From assembly GCF_030512175.1 (NCBI RefSeq), contig NZ_JAULBL010000001.1, positions 868,001 to 932,000 of the forward strand: DNA of 64,000 bases, given 5' to 3'. The notes below the pieces were generated by a model. That model saw only the letters and a list, made by a program, of their open reading frames with translations. It ran no database searches and was not told where the DNA came from. This DNA is from Paeniglutamicibacter sulfureus (GTDB taxonomy: Bacteria; Actinomycetota; Actinomycetes; Actinomycetales; Micrococcaceae). The position numbers and the translations under genes were made by a program. Shown here piece after piece: positions 51,984 to 62,030 of this stretch (positions are counted from its first letter, which is position 1; each line of letters opens with the position of its first letter).

Positions 51984-52511
51984 CTATTTGGCGTCTTCGT
52001 CCCAGACGTCTTCATCGGAGACGACCTCGTCCGTCGCGGCCGCGGATTCGGTCTCGGTTTCCGCGGATTCTTCCTCCGTGCCTGAGGGGGCGGAATTGTC
52101 CGAGCCCTCCGGAGCCGAGGCTTCGGCGATGCCGTCCGCAACCGCGGCGGCGTCTTCGGCGGCCTGGCGCTCGGCGTCCATTTCCTCCGGTCGAACTCGC
52201 TCGGCCCACGGCACCCAGGCCGGGGCCAGCAGTGCGTCGTCGCCGGGCAGAATCCCGACCTCGCACACCGTGAGGTCCTTGGCCTGGGCACGCGGGATGC
52301 GGGTCAGCGTGGCAAACCAGCTCCAGCCCTCGTAGCCGGGGAGCAACACGTCGAATCGGTGGGTCACCAGGCGTTCGCCGTCGTTCACGGCTTCCTGGTA
52401 TTCACCGATCATTGCCTCGTCGGTGATTTCCAGCAGCGCCTTGCGCGCCTGGTCCACGGCCTTGGCCAGTGTCGTATCGAGCATTACTTTGCGGGACATG
52501 GGTTCAGGCAT
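51984..52511 (-). CDS. DUF3027 protein
   Basis: A 175-aa protein typical of actinobacteria, beginning MPEPMSRKVMLDTTLAKAVDQARKALLEI with the core DVLLPGYEGWSWFATLTRIPRAQ. The last 70 residues are acidic and low in complexity (GTEEESAETETESAAATDEV). It overlaps the cold-shock gene by eight bases, a linkage usual in this group. The biochemical role is unknown. Confidence 0.9.
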   Translation of the reverse strand: MPEPMSRKVMLDTTLAKAVDQARKALLEITDEAMIGEYQEAVNDGERLVTHRFDVLLPGYEGWSWFATLTRIPRAQAKDLTVCEVGILPGDDALLAPAWVPWAERVRPEEMDAERQAAEDAAAVADGIAEASAPEGSDNSAPSGTEEESAETETESAAATDEVVSDEDVWDEDAK

Positions 52512-52887
52512 CCAAATCGTCGGCTACGGCGCGCAGCACTGCTGCAACCTTGGCGCCTTGGGCTTTTTCGGGGTAACGGCCCCTGCGCAGTCCGTTGGAG
52601 ACCGAGTCCAGCACCTTGATGAGGTCTTCGATCAGCACCGCGGTGTCCTCGGCAGGCTTGCGCTTGGCGCGGGCCACCGAGGGTGCGTCGTCGATGATGC
52701 GAACGCTCAGGGCCTGGGCACCCTTGCGGCCTTCGGCGACACCGAATTCCATGCGGGTACCCGGTCGCAGCTCGGTCGTGCCCACGGGCAAAGCCGAGGC
52801 ATTCAAGTACACTTCCTGGCCTTCGTCGGTCACCAGGAACCCGAACCCCTTGGAGGGCTCGTACCACTTCACTTTGCCGGTTGGCAC
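52504..52887 (-). CDS. Cold-shock domain protein
   Basis: The 127-aa product starts (V)PTGKVKWYEPSKGFGFLVTDEGQEVYLNASAL, a CSD with the RNP1-like KGFGFL motif. A 60-residue C-terminal tail, unlike the 67-aa classical Csp, ends VAAVLRAVADDLDA. It likely binds single-stranded RNA or DNA. The GTG at 52887 follows GAGG. It is co-transcribed with DUF3027. Confidence 0.92.
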   Translation of the reverse strand: MPTGKVKWYEPSKGFGFLVTDEGQEVYLNASALPVGTTELRPGTRMEFGVAEGRKGAQALSVRIIDDAPSVARAKRKPAEDTAVLIEDLIKVLDSVSNGLRRGRYPEKAQGAKVAAVLRAVADDLDA

Positions 52888-53138
52888 GTCTAACTACCTC
52901 GTTCTTGCGTCTCAATGGGGCAACGACGGCGGGCCATTCAGGTTCCGCGTTCCCATTTCTGGCGATGTCCCGGCGCGAAACCACGCAGCCCGTCCCCCCA
53001 TGGGGGCTTGCGGGCGGGCTCATGCGTCCGGGGAAGTCTATATCTTCTAGGGTACGACATCAGCGGCTTGCCCCCTTCCCACCCACGGGCCAGGGCCTCC
53101 ATGATGGCCGTTTCGCCGGTGCACGGTAGTTTTAAGGG

Positions 53139-53369
53139 GTGAACACCTCCGCCGCCGCCCCCACATCCCTACGCATCCTGACCTTTCTTGCCGGTGGCGT
53201 TGCCATCGCCTCACTCGCCGCGCTGGCCGTGATCCTCATCCAATACGCGATGCAGCTTTCCCCTGCCCCGGCGCTGCTGGCCGTGGCGCTCTATGGATTG
53301 CCGTTGGCGTTCATCCTGCTCATCGTGATCCTGGTGCTGAACTTCCGCGAGCGCCGTCGCTCCCACTAG
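53139..53369 (+). CDS. Small two-helix membrane protein (76 aa)
   Basis: The product has two hydrophobic helices, ILTFLAGGVAIASLAALAVILI and LLAVALYGLPLAFILLIVILVL, and a basic tail NFRERRRSH. The GTG at 53139 directly follows AAGGG, so the ribosome site is too close or the message is leaderless. No family is recognised. Confidence 0.65.
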   Translation: MNTSAAAPTSLRILTFLAGGVAIASLAALAVILIQYAMQLSPAPALLAVALYGLPLAFILLIVILVLNFRERRRSH

Positions 53370-53502
53370 CCCACGTCGCCCGATACCCGCCCAAGTCCCC
53401 TGCCGGCTCCGGGCATCTTGGGGGTGATCATGGGGCGCGGCACCCTTGCCCGCACACCAAACACACAGCGTTCTTACAGATAGCGGTTGCAGACTGGTAC
53501 CC

Positions 53503-54213
53503 ATGAATGCCAAAACCCCCGAAGCGAAGCTCCTGGTCGTCGACGACGAACCGAACATCCGCGAATTGCTCTCCACCTCCCTGCGTTTCGCGGGCTTCGA
53601 GGTGGTTGCCGCGGCGAACGGCCGCGAGGCCCTGGCAGCCGTGGAGGCCGACACCCCCGATCTGGCGGTGCTCGACGTGATGCTCCCGGACATGGACGGA
53701 TTCACCATCACCCGCAGGCTGCGAGCCGCGGGCAAGCACTTCCCGGTCCTCTTCCTCACCGCACGCGACGACACCGAGGACAAGGTCACCGGGTTGACCG
53801 TCGGCGGGGACGACTACGTCACCAAGCCCTTCAGCCTCGACGAGGTGGTCGCCCGCATCCGTGCCGTGCTCCGGCGTACCCAGCCGGCCGAGGAAGACAG
53901 CGCGATCATCCGGGTGGATGACCTCGAGCTGGATGACGACGCGCACGAGGTCCGCCGCTCCGGCGAGGTCATCGAGCTTTCGCCCACCGAATTCAAGTTG
54001 TTGCGCTACCTGATGATGAATCCCAACCGGGTGCTGTCCAAGGCACAGATCCTTGACCACGTATGGGAATACGACTTCAACGGGGACGCTTCCATCGTGG
54101 AGTCCTACATTTCCTATCTGCGCCGCAAGATCGATTCCCGCGCCGAGTGGCCCTCGCTGATCCAGACCAAGCGCGGCGTCGGGTACCTCATGCGCACCGC
54201 CGACCGCCGCTAA
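53503..54213 (+). CDS. OmpR-family response regulator
   Basis: A 236-aa protein. The receiver domain (residues 8-122) has DDE near residue 15, the phosphorylated Asp in LAVLDVMLPDMDG, Thr in FLTARD and Lys in VTKPFSL. The C-terminal winged helix contains ELSPTEFKLLRYLMMNPNRVLSKAQILDHVW and RGVGYLM. It pairs with the kinase gene 22 bases downstream. The signal and targets are not shown by sequence. Confidence 0.95.
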   Translation: MNAKTPEAKLLVVDDEPNIRELLSTSLRFAGFEVVAAANGREALAAVEADTPDLAVLDVMLPDMDGFTITRRLRAAGKHFPVLFLTARDDTEDKVTGLTVGGDDYVTKPFSLDEVVARIRAVLRRTQPAEEDSAIIRVDDLELDDDAHEVRRSGEVIELSPTEFKLLRYLMMNPNRVLSKAQILDHVWEYDFNGDASIVESYISYLRRKIDSRAEWPSLIQTKRGVGYLMRTADRR

Positions 54214-54235
54214 GACGAAAGGCCGGTTCCCACAC

Positions 54236-55735
54236 GTGGAAAGTGCCCGCAGATTCTGGCGACAGGTGTCGTTGCGGACCAAGCTCGTGGCGCTCATGAG
54301 CTCCCTGATGATCCTGGGGATCGTGGTCACGGCCGTCGGCTCTGCCCAGTCGCTGCGGCTGATGCTCACCGCACAGCTGGACACTGACCTGAGGTCCAAC
54401 AGCGCGACGATCACTGCCACCATGCTCAATGACTATGCGGGCATTGCCAATATCAACCCCAAGTCCAACGGGCTCGCCCGTTTCTACGGGGATCTGCGCA
54501 ACGAATCGGCCGAAATCCTCTACACCATGCCGCGCCGTGCCGCGCCGGACAACAAGCCGCTGGATGCCCCGGCTGTCGATGCGCAGGTCATCGAGCGCTT
54601 GCGGGAGGACCCCGCAGCCTCGCTCTCGGTGCCCGGCAGCACCCTGGGTTCCGCCGGGTGGCGGGTGCGCATCGTGGACCTACCGCGCACCGACTACGAC
54701 CTCATCTATGCCCTGCCGATGACCTCGGTGCAGGACACCGTCACCAAGGCAACGATGCTGGTGATGTCCACCGGAATGCTGGCCACGCTGCTGATGTCGA
54801 TGATCGCCTACGGGATCACCACCCGGGCCCTGCTGCCGTTGCTGCGCGTTGAACGCACGGCGGCGGCCATTGCCGCCGGGGACCTGTCCCGCCGCGTGGA
54901 GGACTACCCTCCGGAGACCGAGGTCGGGCGGCTCTCGCGCTCGCTCAACGCCATGCTGGCGCACATCGAACACGCCTTCCGCGGGCGTGCCGCTTCCGAA
55001 CGCAAGATGCGAAGATTCGTCCAGGACGCCTCCCACGAACTGCGCACCCCGTTGGTGACCATCCAGGGGTACTCCGAGTTCTACCGGCAGGGCGGGCTCA
55101 ACGACCCGGAAATGCTGCGCACCGCCATGGGGCGCATCGAGGCCGAGTCCAAGCGCATGGCCCAGCTCGTCGAGGACCTGCTGACCCTGGCGCGGCTCGA
55201 CGAGCAGCGCCCGCTGGACCGCAAGCCCATCGATTTGCTCCTGCTGGCCGGTGACGCCGCCGAGGACACCCGGGTCAATGCCGTGAACCGCAAGGTGCGC
55301 CTGATCGGCCTGGATGGCGGGGCCCCGCAACCTGCACCCACTTCCGGGGACGAGGCCCGGCTGCGGCAGGTGGTGGCGAACCTGATGACCAACGCGCTGC
55401 GCTACACCCCCGAGGGCAGCGACATCGAGATCGCCGTGGGCGTCAAGCCGGTCATCGACGGAAGGTCCGATGCGGTGCTGGAAATCCGCGACCACGGCCC
55501 GGGGATTTCCGAGGAGGACGCGGGACGGGTGTTTGAGCGGTTCTACCGCGCCGATTCCTCGCGCCAGCGCGAGACCGGCGGCACCGGGCTGGGGTTGGCC
55601 ATTGTCGCGGCGATTGCCGCGCAGCATGACGGCTCCATTCGACTCAGCGAGACCCCCGGCGGCGGGGCCACCATGTCGATCCACCTGCCCTACGTCAAGC
55701 CCGAGGACGACCCGGCCGAGGATGAGGACGACTGA
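54236..55735 (+). CDS. Sensor histidine kinase
   Basis: A 499-aa membrane kinase. TM1 is LVALMSSLMILGIVVTAVG near residue 17; an extracellular domain covers residues 45-165. TM2 is MLVMSTGMLATLLMSMIAYGI; a HAMP segment follows (LLRVERTAAAIAAGDLSRRV). The phospho-acceptor His is in FVQDASHELRTPL. The ATPase has NLMTNALRYTPEGSD, DHGPGISEED and GTGLGLAIV. It starts with GTG at 54236, forming a pair with the regulator before it. The C-terminus is very acidic. Confidence 0.95.
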   Translation: MESARRFWRQVSLRTKLVALMSSLMILGIVVTAVGSAQSLRLMLTAQLDTDLRSNSATITATMLNDYAGIANINPKSNGLARFYGDLRNESAEILYTMPRRAAPDNKPLDAPAVDAQVIERLREDPAASLSVPGSTLGSAGWRVRIVDLPRTDYDLIYALPMTSVQDTVTKATMLVMSTGMLATLLMSMIAYGITTRALLPLLRVERTAAAIAAGDLSRRVEDYPPETEVGRLSRSLNAMLAHIEHAFRGRAASERKMRRFVQDASHELRTPLVTIQGYSEFYRQGGLNDPEMLRTAMGRIEAESKRMAQLVEDLLTLARLDEQRPLDRKPIDLLLLAGDAAEDTRVNAVNRKVRLIGLDGGAPQPAPTSGDEARLRQVVANLMTNALRYTPEGSDIEIAVGVKPVIDGRSDAVLEIRDHGPGISEEDAGRVFERFYRADSSRQRETGGTGLGLAIVAAIAAQHDGSIRLSETPGGGATMSIHLPYVKPEDDPAEDEDD

Positions 55736-55920
55736 CCCATCGGCCGCGGAGTTGTCCACACCCCGTCGCGACCACGGGGTCGCGGCGGGACAGGGGCCCT
55801 AGCCTGAACTCGGAGGCGTGCATCCATCCATGGCGCGCCTCCCGCCGGGCCGCTTGCGCCATTGCCATTGCGTCCCAAGGCCCGGTGCCAAACAGCCATT
55901 GCACGGGAGTGAAGCCAATC

Positions 55921-56211
55921 ATGAGCACCTTTGCCGCCAACACCAACGAAATGCAGGCCCGGTCCATGAACCTGCATGCCACCATCGAGCGCGTGCGGGC
56001 GGAGGTGAACTCGCTGACCTCCTCGCTGCAGGACCTCCAGGGCACCTGGCAGGGAGCGGCCTCGACCAACTTCCAGTCCGTGGTGGCCGACTGGCGCAAC
56101 ACCCAGGCACGCGTCGAGGAATCCCTCTCCTCCATCGGCACCGCGCTGAACCGGGCCTCTGTGCAATACGACGAGGCGGAAGCCGCCAACGCCTCCCTGT
56201 TCACGTACTGA
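55921..56211 (+). CDS. WXG100-family protein (ESAT-6-like)
   Basis: A 96-aa helical hairpin protein with Trp-x-Gly in LQGTWQGAAS at the turn and a C-terminal YDEAEAANASLF, near the YxxxD/E secretion signal of the family. Such proteins leave the cell through a type VII secretion system; no eccC or partner gene is in the window. The ATG at 55921 gives the usual length. Confidence 0.9.
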   Translation: MSTFAANTNEMQARSMNLHATIERVRAEVNSLTSSLQDLQGTWQGAASTNFQSVVADWRNTQARVEESLSSIGTALNRASVQYDEAEAANASLFTY

Positions 56212-56265
56212 CCTTTCCAAGGCCACTTGCCGGGACGGGGTGTGCAGGCGTATTAGTCTGGGGAC

Positions 56266-57162
56266 GTGTCCATCCTAATTGATCCCCCGTTCTGGCCGGC
56301 CCACGGAACGCTCTTTTCGCATTTGGTCTCCGATGCGTCGCTGGACGAATTGCACGAATTTGCCAGGGAACAGGGCCTGCCCGAGCGCGCCTTCGACCGC
56401 GACCACTATGACGTGCCGCAAAAGCGCTACGACGACCTGGTCGCGGCCGGGGCCGTCCCGCTCCCGGCCACCGAGCTGGTGCGGCGGCTCATAGCCTCGG
56501 GGTTGCGCGTGCGGGCCAAGGAACGGCCCGAGCGCCTCGACGCGGTGCTGCTCGCGCGCTGGGACAACTTGGGCCTCAATGACCCGGGCTTGGGCCGCGA
56601 ACTGCTGGGGTGCTGGAGCCAAGAGCAGCGCGTCTACCACGACAGGGCACACCTGCTGGCGGTCCTGACGGCCCTGGACGCCCTGACGGGCGGGGCCGCC
56701 TCCGCGCAGTCACACCTGTCGGTGTATCTGGCGGCTTGGTTCCACGACGCGGTGTACCGCGGCACGGCAACCGATGAAGATGAATCTGCCGCGCTGGCCG
56801 CGGCACGCTTACCGGACCAAGGCATCGGCTCATCCGTGGTGGACGAGGTCGTGCGCCTGGTCCTGCTGACCAAGACGCACAAGCCCGCACCCGGCGATGT
56901 CGCCGGGGCCCTGCTCTGCGACGCGGACCTGGAGGTCCTGGCCCGTCCGGCGGCCGCCTACCGGCGATACACCGTGGCCGTGCGCCGCGAGTACGCCCAC
57001 GTGCCTGACGCCGATTTTGCCCGCGGGCGTTCAGCGATCCTGCGCGCATTGCTGGCCGGCGGCTCGCTCTACTCCAGTGACAGGGGCCGGGCGTTGTGGG
57101 AAGAAGCCGCTCGGGCCAACCTCGTGGCTGAGCTTAAGGACCTGGAAGCCCTCGCCCCATAG
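56266..57162 (+). CDS. DUF4031 domain fused to HD-like metal-dependent domain
   Basis: In this 298-aa protein, residues 1-85 form a DUF4031 domain (ILIDPPFWPAHGTLFSHLVSD, FDRDHYDVP). Residues 100-298 resemble predicted HD-type phosphohydrolases: YHDRAHLLAVL, LAAWFHDAVYRG and LLCDADLEVLARP give the metal-binding His/Asp set. The two modules often occur together in actinobacteria. The substrate is unknown. It starts with GTG at 56266. Confidence 0.87.
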   Translation: MSILIDPPFWPAHGTLFSHLVSDASLDELHEFAREQGLPERAFDRDHYDVPQKRYDDLVAAGAVPLPATELVRRLIASGLRVRAKERPERLDAVLLARWDNLGLNDPGLGRELLGCWSQEQRVYHDRAHLLAVLTALDALTGGAASAQSHLSVYLAAWFHDAVYRGTATDEDESAALAAARLPDQGIGSSVVDEVVRLVLLTKTHKPAPGDVAGALLCDADLEVLARPAAAYRRYTVAVRREYAHVPDADFARGRSAILRALLAGGSLYSSDRGRALWEEAARANLVAELKDLEALAP

Positions 57163-57179
57163 GCTTCGGCTGCCTGGCC

Positions 57180-57938
57180 CTAAAGCGCAAGGGCTGACAC
57201 CCAGAGCGCTTCGTGTTTCCTCACGAATCTGGCGGCATCGGCCCAATGCCGGCCATGCCCGTTGGCGAACATCCGGCCCCACGGCTGGACGTCCTTGAGA
57301 TGGGCGTCGCGAAGAAAGCCGTACATGGCTTCGGTGCGTTCGCCCATGGCCGCCGGCAGCTTGGCGCGCAGATCGGCATCGGCCCTGTAGCCGTTTACGA
57401 CCAACGTCCGCAACCGCGCCGCGGCCTGGTCCGGATCCTCACCGGAGACAAGAAGGGCAAGCGACTGGGCAGCATAGGCCAGATCCCAGAGACGCGTGCT
57501 TGGCCCCGCACCGTCCCAGTCGATGAAGGCCGGGCGGTCCCGGCCAACCAGGTTCCAGGGTGCCAGGTCGTTGTGGCAGATCAGGTCCTCACTGGGTGCC
57601 TGGATCAGGGTGGACCAGCAGTCGTCAGTGGATCGCTTGAAGCTTGCGGAGGCGTCATGGATCCGGCGTACCAGGTCCCCTGCTTCTTCCAGGGGTTTCT
57701 GCGCCAGGGGCCGGTCGTGGGGCGCTGGGGCACCGGAAACAAATTCCGTAATTTGCCGGCCTTGCCTATCCCGGCCCAATGGCCGTGGGACCTCGGACAG
57801 CCCATGCTCACGGAGGTGGGCCATGAACCTGTGAACCGATGGCGTGCTTTCTAGCCAGGGCTTGCGCACTGTGGAACCGACGCGCACCACCTCACCGGCG
57901 GCGTTCCCGCCGACCAGCGGCACTTCGATGTGGGTCAC
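57180..57938 (-). CDS. Aminoglycoside phosphotransferase-family protein
   Basis: A 252-aa kinase-like fold with catalytic loop LICHNDLAPWNLVG and metal site AFIDWDGAGPSTRLWDLAYA. The N-terminal nucleotide part is short (VVRVGSTVRKPWLES). Many chromosomal members phosphorylate small alcohols or metabolites rather than drugs, so resistance should not be assumed. It converges on the DUF4031 gene. Confidence 0.88.
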   Translation of the reverse strand: MTHIEVPLVGGNAAGEVVRVGSTVRKPWLESTPSVHRFMAHLREHGLSEVPRPLGRDRQGRQITEFVSGAPAPHDRPLAQKPLEEAGDLVRRIHDASASFKRSTDDCWSTLIQAPSEDLICHNDLAPWNLVGRDRPAFIDWDGAGPSTRLWDLAYAAQSLALLVSGEDPDQAAARLRTLVVNGYRADADLRAKLPAAMGERTEAMYGFLRDAHLKDVQPWGRMFANGHGRHWADAARFVRKHEALWVSALAL

Positions 57939-58033
57939 GGCTCCATGCTAGCCCGCCGCAAGCAATCCCCCCATGCCTGAAGGCGTAACCGGCGCGCATG
58001 GCGGTCCGGGCGTCAGGAGCCCGTTAACGCCGC

Positions 58034-58099
58034 GAGCCGCCTTCCATGCGGTGTCCCATCCTCCCCGAGGGGGAACGGGACACCGTGGGAAAGCGGCTC
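58034..58099 (-). terminator. Nested hairpin downstream of groEL
   Basis: Outer arms GAGCCGC (58034-58040) and GCGGCTC (58093-58099) enclose GTGTCCC/GGGACAC and CTCCCC/GGGG stems. It begins 54 bases past the groEL stop. Confidence 0.55.
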
Positions 58100-58152
58100 A
58101 CGGTTTAGTGCCAGGTACTGCTAACGCGCGGGGCGTGGTGAAACAGGAGGGA

Positions 58153-59796
<1,644 letters not shown>

Positions 59797-59967
59797 TTAT
59801 GTCCTTTCGGGACGTTCATGCGTATCTACGACCTGAGGCAACGCCCGCGACGGACGAAGAATCCACGATGTCATGGGACGATCGCAAAAACTTCTCGCTG
59901 CCCTGGTCAAGGACTCACTCAAACACCGCCCCAAGGCTGCATGTATCCGCTCGAAACTCCGATCGAA

Positions 59968-59994
59968 TTAGCAGTCGGGACGTGCGAGTGCTAA
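59968..59994. promoter_or_regulatory. CIRCE element 1 (HrcA operator)
   Basis: TTAGCAGTC, nine bases, GAGTGCTAA, one mismatch from the consensus TTAGCACTC-N9-GAGTGCTAA. It lies 178 bases upstream of groEL. Confidence 0.88.
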
Positions 59995-60002
59995 TACAAA
60001 TC

Positions 60003-60029
60003 TTGGCACTCAACCACTCGGAGTGCAAG
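60003..60029. promoter_or_regulatory. CIRCE element 2 (HrcA operator)
   Basis: TTGGCACTC, nine bases, GAGTGCAAG. It matches the consensus in 15 of 18 arm bases and lies eight bases from the first site. Confidence 0.75.
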
Positions 60030-60070
60030 CTGTGGGTCTTTGCCGTAAGCGTATTGCGGCGCCAGTGCGG

Positions 60071-60730
60071 CTAGTTGTAGTTGCTTCCCAGCACGATGGC
60101 GATATTGCCCGGGATGTTTGCGCTCTGCATGACCGAGGTGATGCCCAAGGCGTCGGCCGCGGCCTCCGCGGTGGCCCGATGGGTCTCGGCGCGGTAGTAG
60201 ACCGTGGAATAGTTGACTTTCTTGGTCCAGTTCGATGCCGCGACATTGCCGAACCCGGCATCCTGCAACTCCGTGCGCGCCTTGCCGGCAAGGCCGCCGA
60301 CCTTTGCACCGTTGTAGACGCCCATTGCCATGGAGGTGTCAGCGTCTTCCGCCAGGCCGCTTTCGCTGGCCTCGGTGGAGGAGCTGGCTTCCGTGGATTC
60401 GCTAGCCTCGTCCGCCGATTCGCTCTCTGCGGGCGTTTCGCTGGCTTCGTCTGCCGATGTGGACTCTGAGGAGTCCGCGGCGTCCTGGGTGCCCGAGGAG
60501 CTGGCGGCAACCGGTGCCGGGTCGGTCGTGGCGCCCGTGAGCTTGGGCAGGACCATGAAGGAGAAAAGTCCCACCACCAGTGCAATCGCCCCAAAGACCA
60601 TCAGCCAACGCAAGCCGGAACGAGCCCCGCCCACGGATGCGGCGGAAGCCCAGCCGTTTTCGCGGTGCGAGCCGCTACGGTTGCTGAACTCTGGGACGCG
60701 ATCAAATTCATCGCGCGGATAGTTGGTCAT
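60071..60730 (-). CDS. LytR C-terminal domain membrane protein
   Basis: The 219-aa product has a cytoplasmic head, one helix, WLMVFGAIALVVGLFSFMVL, and a Ser/Glu/Ala-rich linker of about 60 residues (SESADEASESTEASSSTEAS). The LytR_C domain follows: MGVYNGAKVGGLAGKARTELQDAGF to the end AIVLGSNYN. No LytR-CpsA-Psr catalytic domain is present. It probably binds cell-wall material outside the membrane. The ATG at 60730 follows GAGGA. Confidence 0.88.
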   Translation of the reverse strand: MTNYPRDEFDRVPEFSNRSGSHRENGWASAASVGGARSGLRWLMVFGAIALVVGLFSFMVLPKLTGATTDPAPVAASSSGTQDAADSSESTSADEASETPAESESADEASESTEASSSTEASESGLAEDADTSMAMGVYNGAKVGGLAGKARTELQDAGFGNVAASNWTKKVNYSTVYYRAETHRATAEAAADALGITSVMQSANIPGNIAIVLGSNYN

Positions 60731-60824
60731 GCCCGTCCTCGGTGATCTGGCTTGCAATGTGGGCACGCGCGGCTGCAGGAATACAAGCGCGGCCGGGCCC
60801 CGAAACGCCAGACGTGCGTTGCAA

Positions 60825-61121
60825 TCATGCCTCGGGTCCGAGCCGTTTCGCCGACCGAGCGCGATGCCTCGTCGTTCGTAGTCTACGCAATCGCTTGACC
60901 AGCATGGGGTCATGGGCCAGCGCTGCGTCCGTGTCGATGAGTGTGTTCAACAATTGGTAGTAGTTGGTTGGCGAGATGGAAAACAGCTCGGAGATGGCTT
61001 GTTCCTTGGCCCCGGCATACTTCCACCACTGGCGTTCCAGCGCGAGAATCCGCTGGGAACGCTCGTCCAGCCCGCTGGATTCGTCGAGCTCAAACTCGAG
61101 CTCAAGTGCCTCGGATGACAT
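60825..61121 (-). CDS. DUF3263 protein
   Basis: A 98-aa small helical protein with the family core SQRILALERQWWKYAGAKEQAISELFSISPTNYYQLLNTLID. The HTH-like shape and basic end (KRLRRLRTTRHRARSAKRL) suggest nucleic acid binding. It is conserved in actinobacteria next to LytR_C genes. The function is not known. Confidence 0.92.
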   Translation of the reverse strand: MSSEALELEFELDESSGLDERSQRILALERQWWKYAGAKEQAISELFSISPTNYYQLLNTLIDTDAALAHDPMLVKRLRRLRTTRHRARSAKRLGPEA

Positions 61122-61256
61122 TGCACTTCCCTCAACTATCCGGTTCCCGGTTTACGGTGAACTACCGGGCAATCTGCCCCAACCGTAACTATTCTAACGT
61201 GTTGCCCCCGCAAACCGTTTGCCCTCTCGGCTTGGCATCTGCCCACAATGTATGTC

Positions 61257-62030
61257 ATGGACACCCATGAGACGCCGCTCTTCGAGCTCCCCGAGCCGCA
61301 ACCCGACGCCACTGTTTTCCCCTTCGGCCAAGGACTCGCCGAGGCGGTGGACGGCGGATTCGTTGCCGCCGACTGGGCAGAGGCGCTTGCCCCGGTGGAG
61401 GGAAAGCTGGTGTCCCTCGCCAGGGAACTCGAAGCCAGGCGCGACTTCGGCGAGCGCATCCTGCCCGCACCGCCGAACATCCTGCGCGCCTTCAGCCGCC
61501 CGTTGGCCGAGGCCCGGGTGTTGGTCATGGGCCAGGACCCCTACCCCACGCCCGGCCATTCCATGGGGCTGAGCTTTTCCGCCCTGCCACAGGTGCGCCC
61601 GTTGCCACGCAGCCTGAAGAACATCTACCTCGAGTTGCACGAGGACACCGGCCTGCCGATCCCGGCACACGGCGACCTCTCCGCCTGGGCAGACCAGGGC
61701 GTGATGCTGTTGAACCGGGTGTTGACGGTGGGTGCGGGTGCCGCGGGTTCGCACCGACGGCTTGGCTGGGAGTCCGTCACCGATGCCGCCATGGCGGCGC
61801 TGGCGGCACGCGGGGGGCCGCTGGTGGCGATCCTGTGGGGCAAGGACGCCCAGGCGCTGGCGCCGGCGCTGGGCTCGATCCCCATCATTGCCTCGGCCCA
61901 TCCCTCGCCCCTTTCGGCGCGGCACGGGTTTTTCGGCTCCAGGCCCTTCACCCGGGCAAACGCGCTTTTGGTGCAGGCTGGCGGCGCGCCCATCGACTGG
62001 GCACTGCCCCTGGTGGTCCCGCGCGGCTAG
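61257..62030 (+). CDS. ung: Uracil-DNA glycosylase
   Basis: The 257-aa family 1 enzyme has VLVMGQDPYPTPGHSMGLSFS with the water-activating Asp, GVMLLNRVLTV (uracil-contacting Asn), VAILWGKDAQ and AHPSPLSARHGFFGSRPF with the catalytic His and Leu-loop. It removes uracil from DNA. The usual GQDPYH is GQDPYP here. The ATG at 61257 is chosen; another at 61248 is in frame. Its stop overlaps the stop of the convergent exporter gene. Confidence 0.94.
   Translation: MDTHETPLFELPEPQPDATVFPFGQGLAEAVDGGFVAADWAEALAPVEGKLVSLARELEARRDFGERILPAPPNILRAFSRPLAEARVLVMGQDPYPTPGHSMGLSFSALPQVRPLPRSLKNIYLELHEDTGLPIPAHGDLSAWADQGVMLLNRVLTVGAGAAGSHRRLGWESVTDAAMAALAARGGPLVAILWGKDAQALAPALGSIPIIASAHPSPLSARHGFFGSRPFTRANALLVQAGGAPIDWALPLVVPRG

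Noticed and set aside
57180-57938. Aminoglycoside resistance gene
   Set aside because: The kinase fold is clear, but nothing shows drug specificity; annotated only as a family member.
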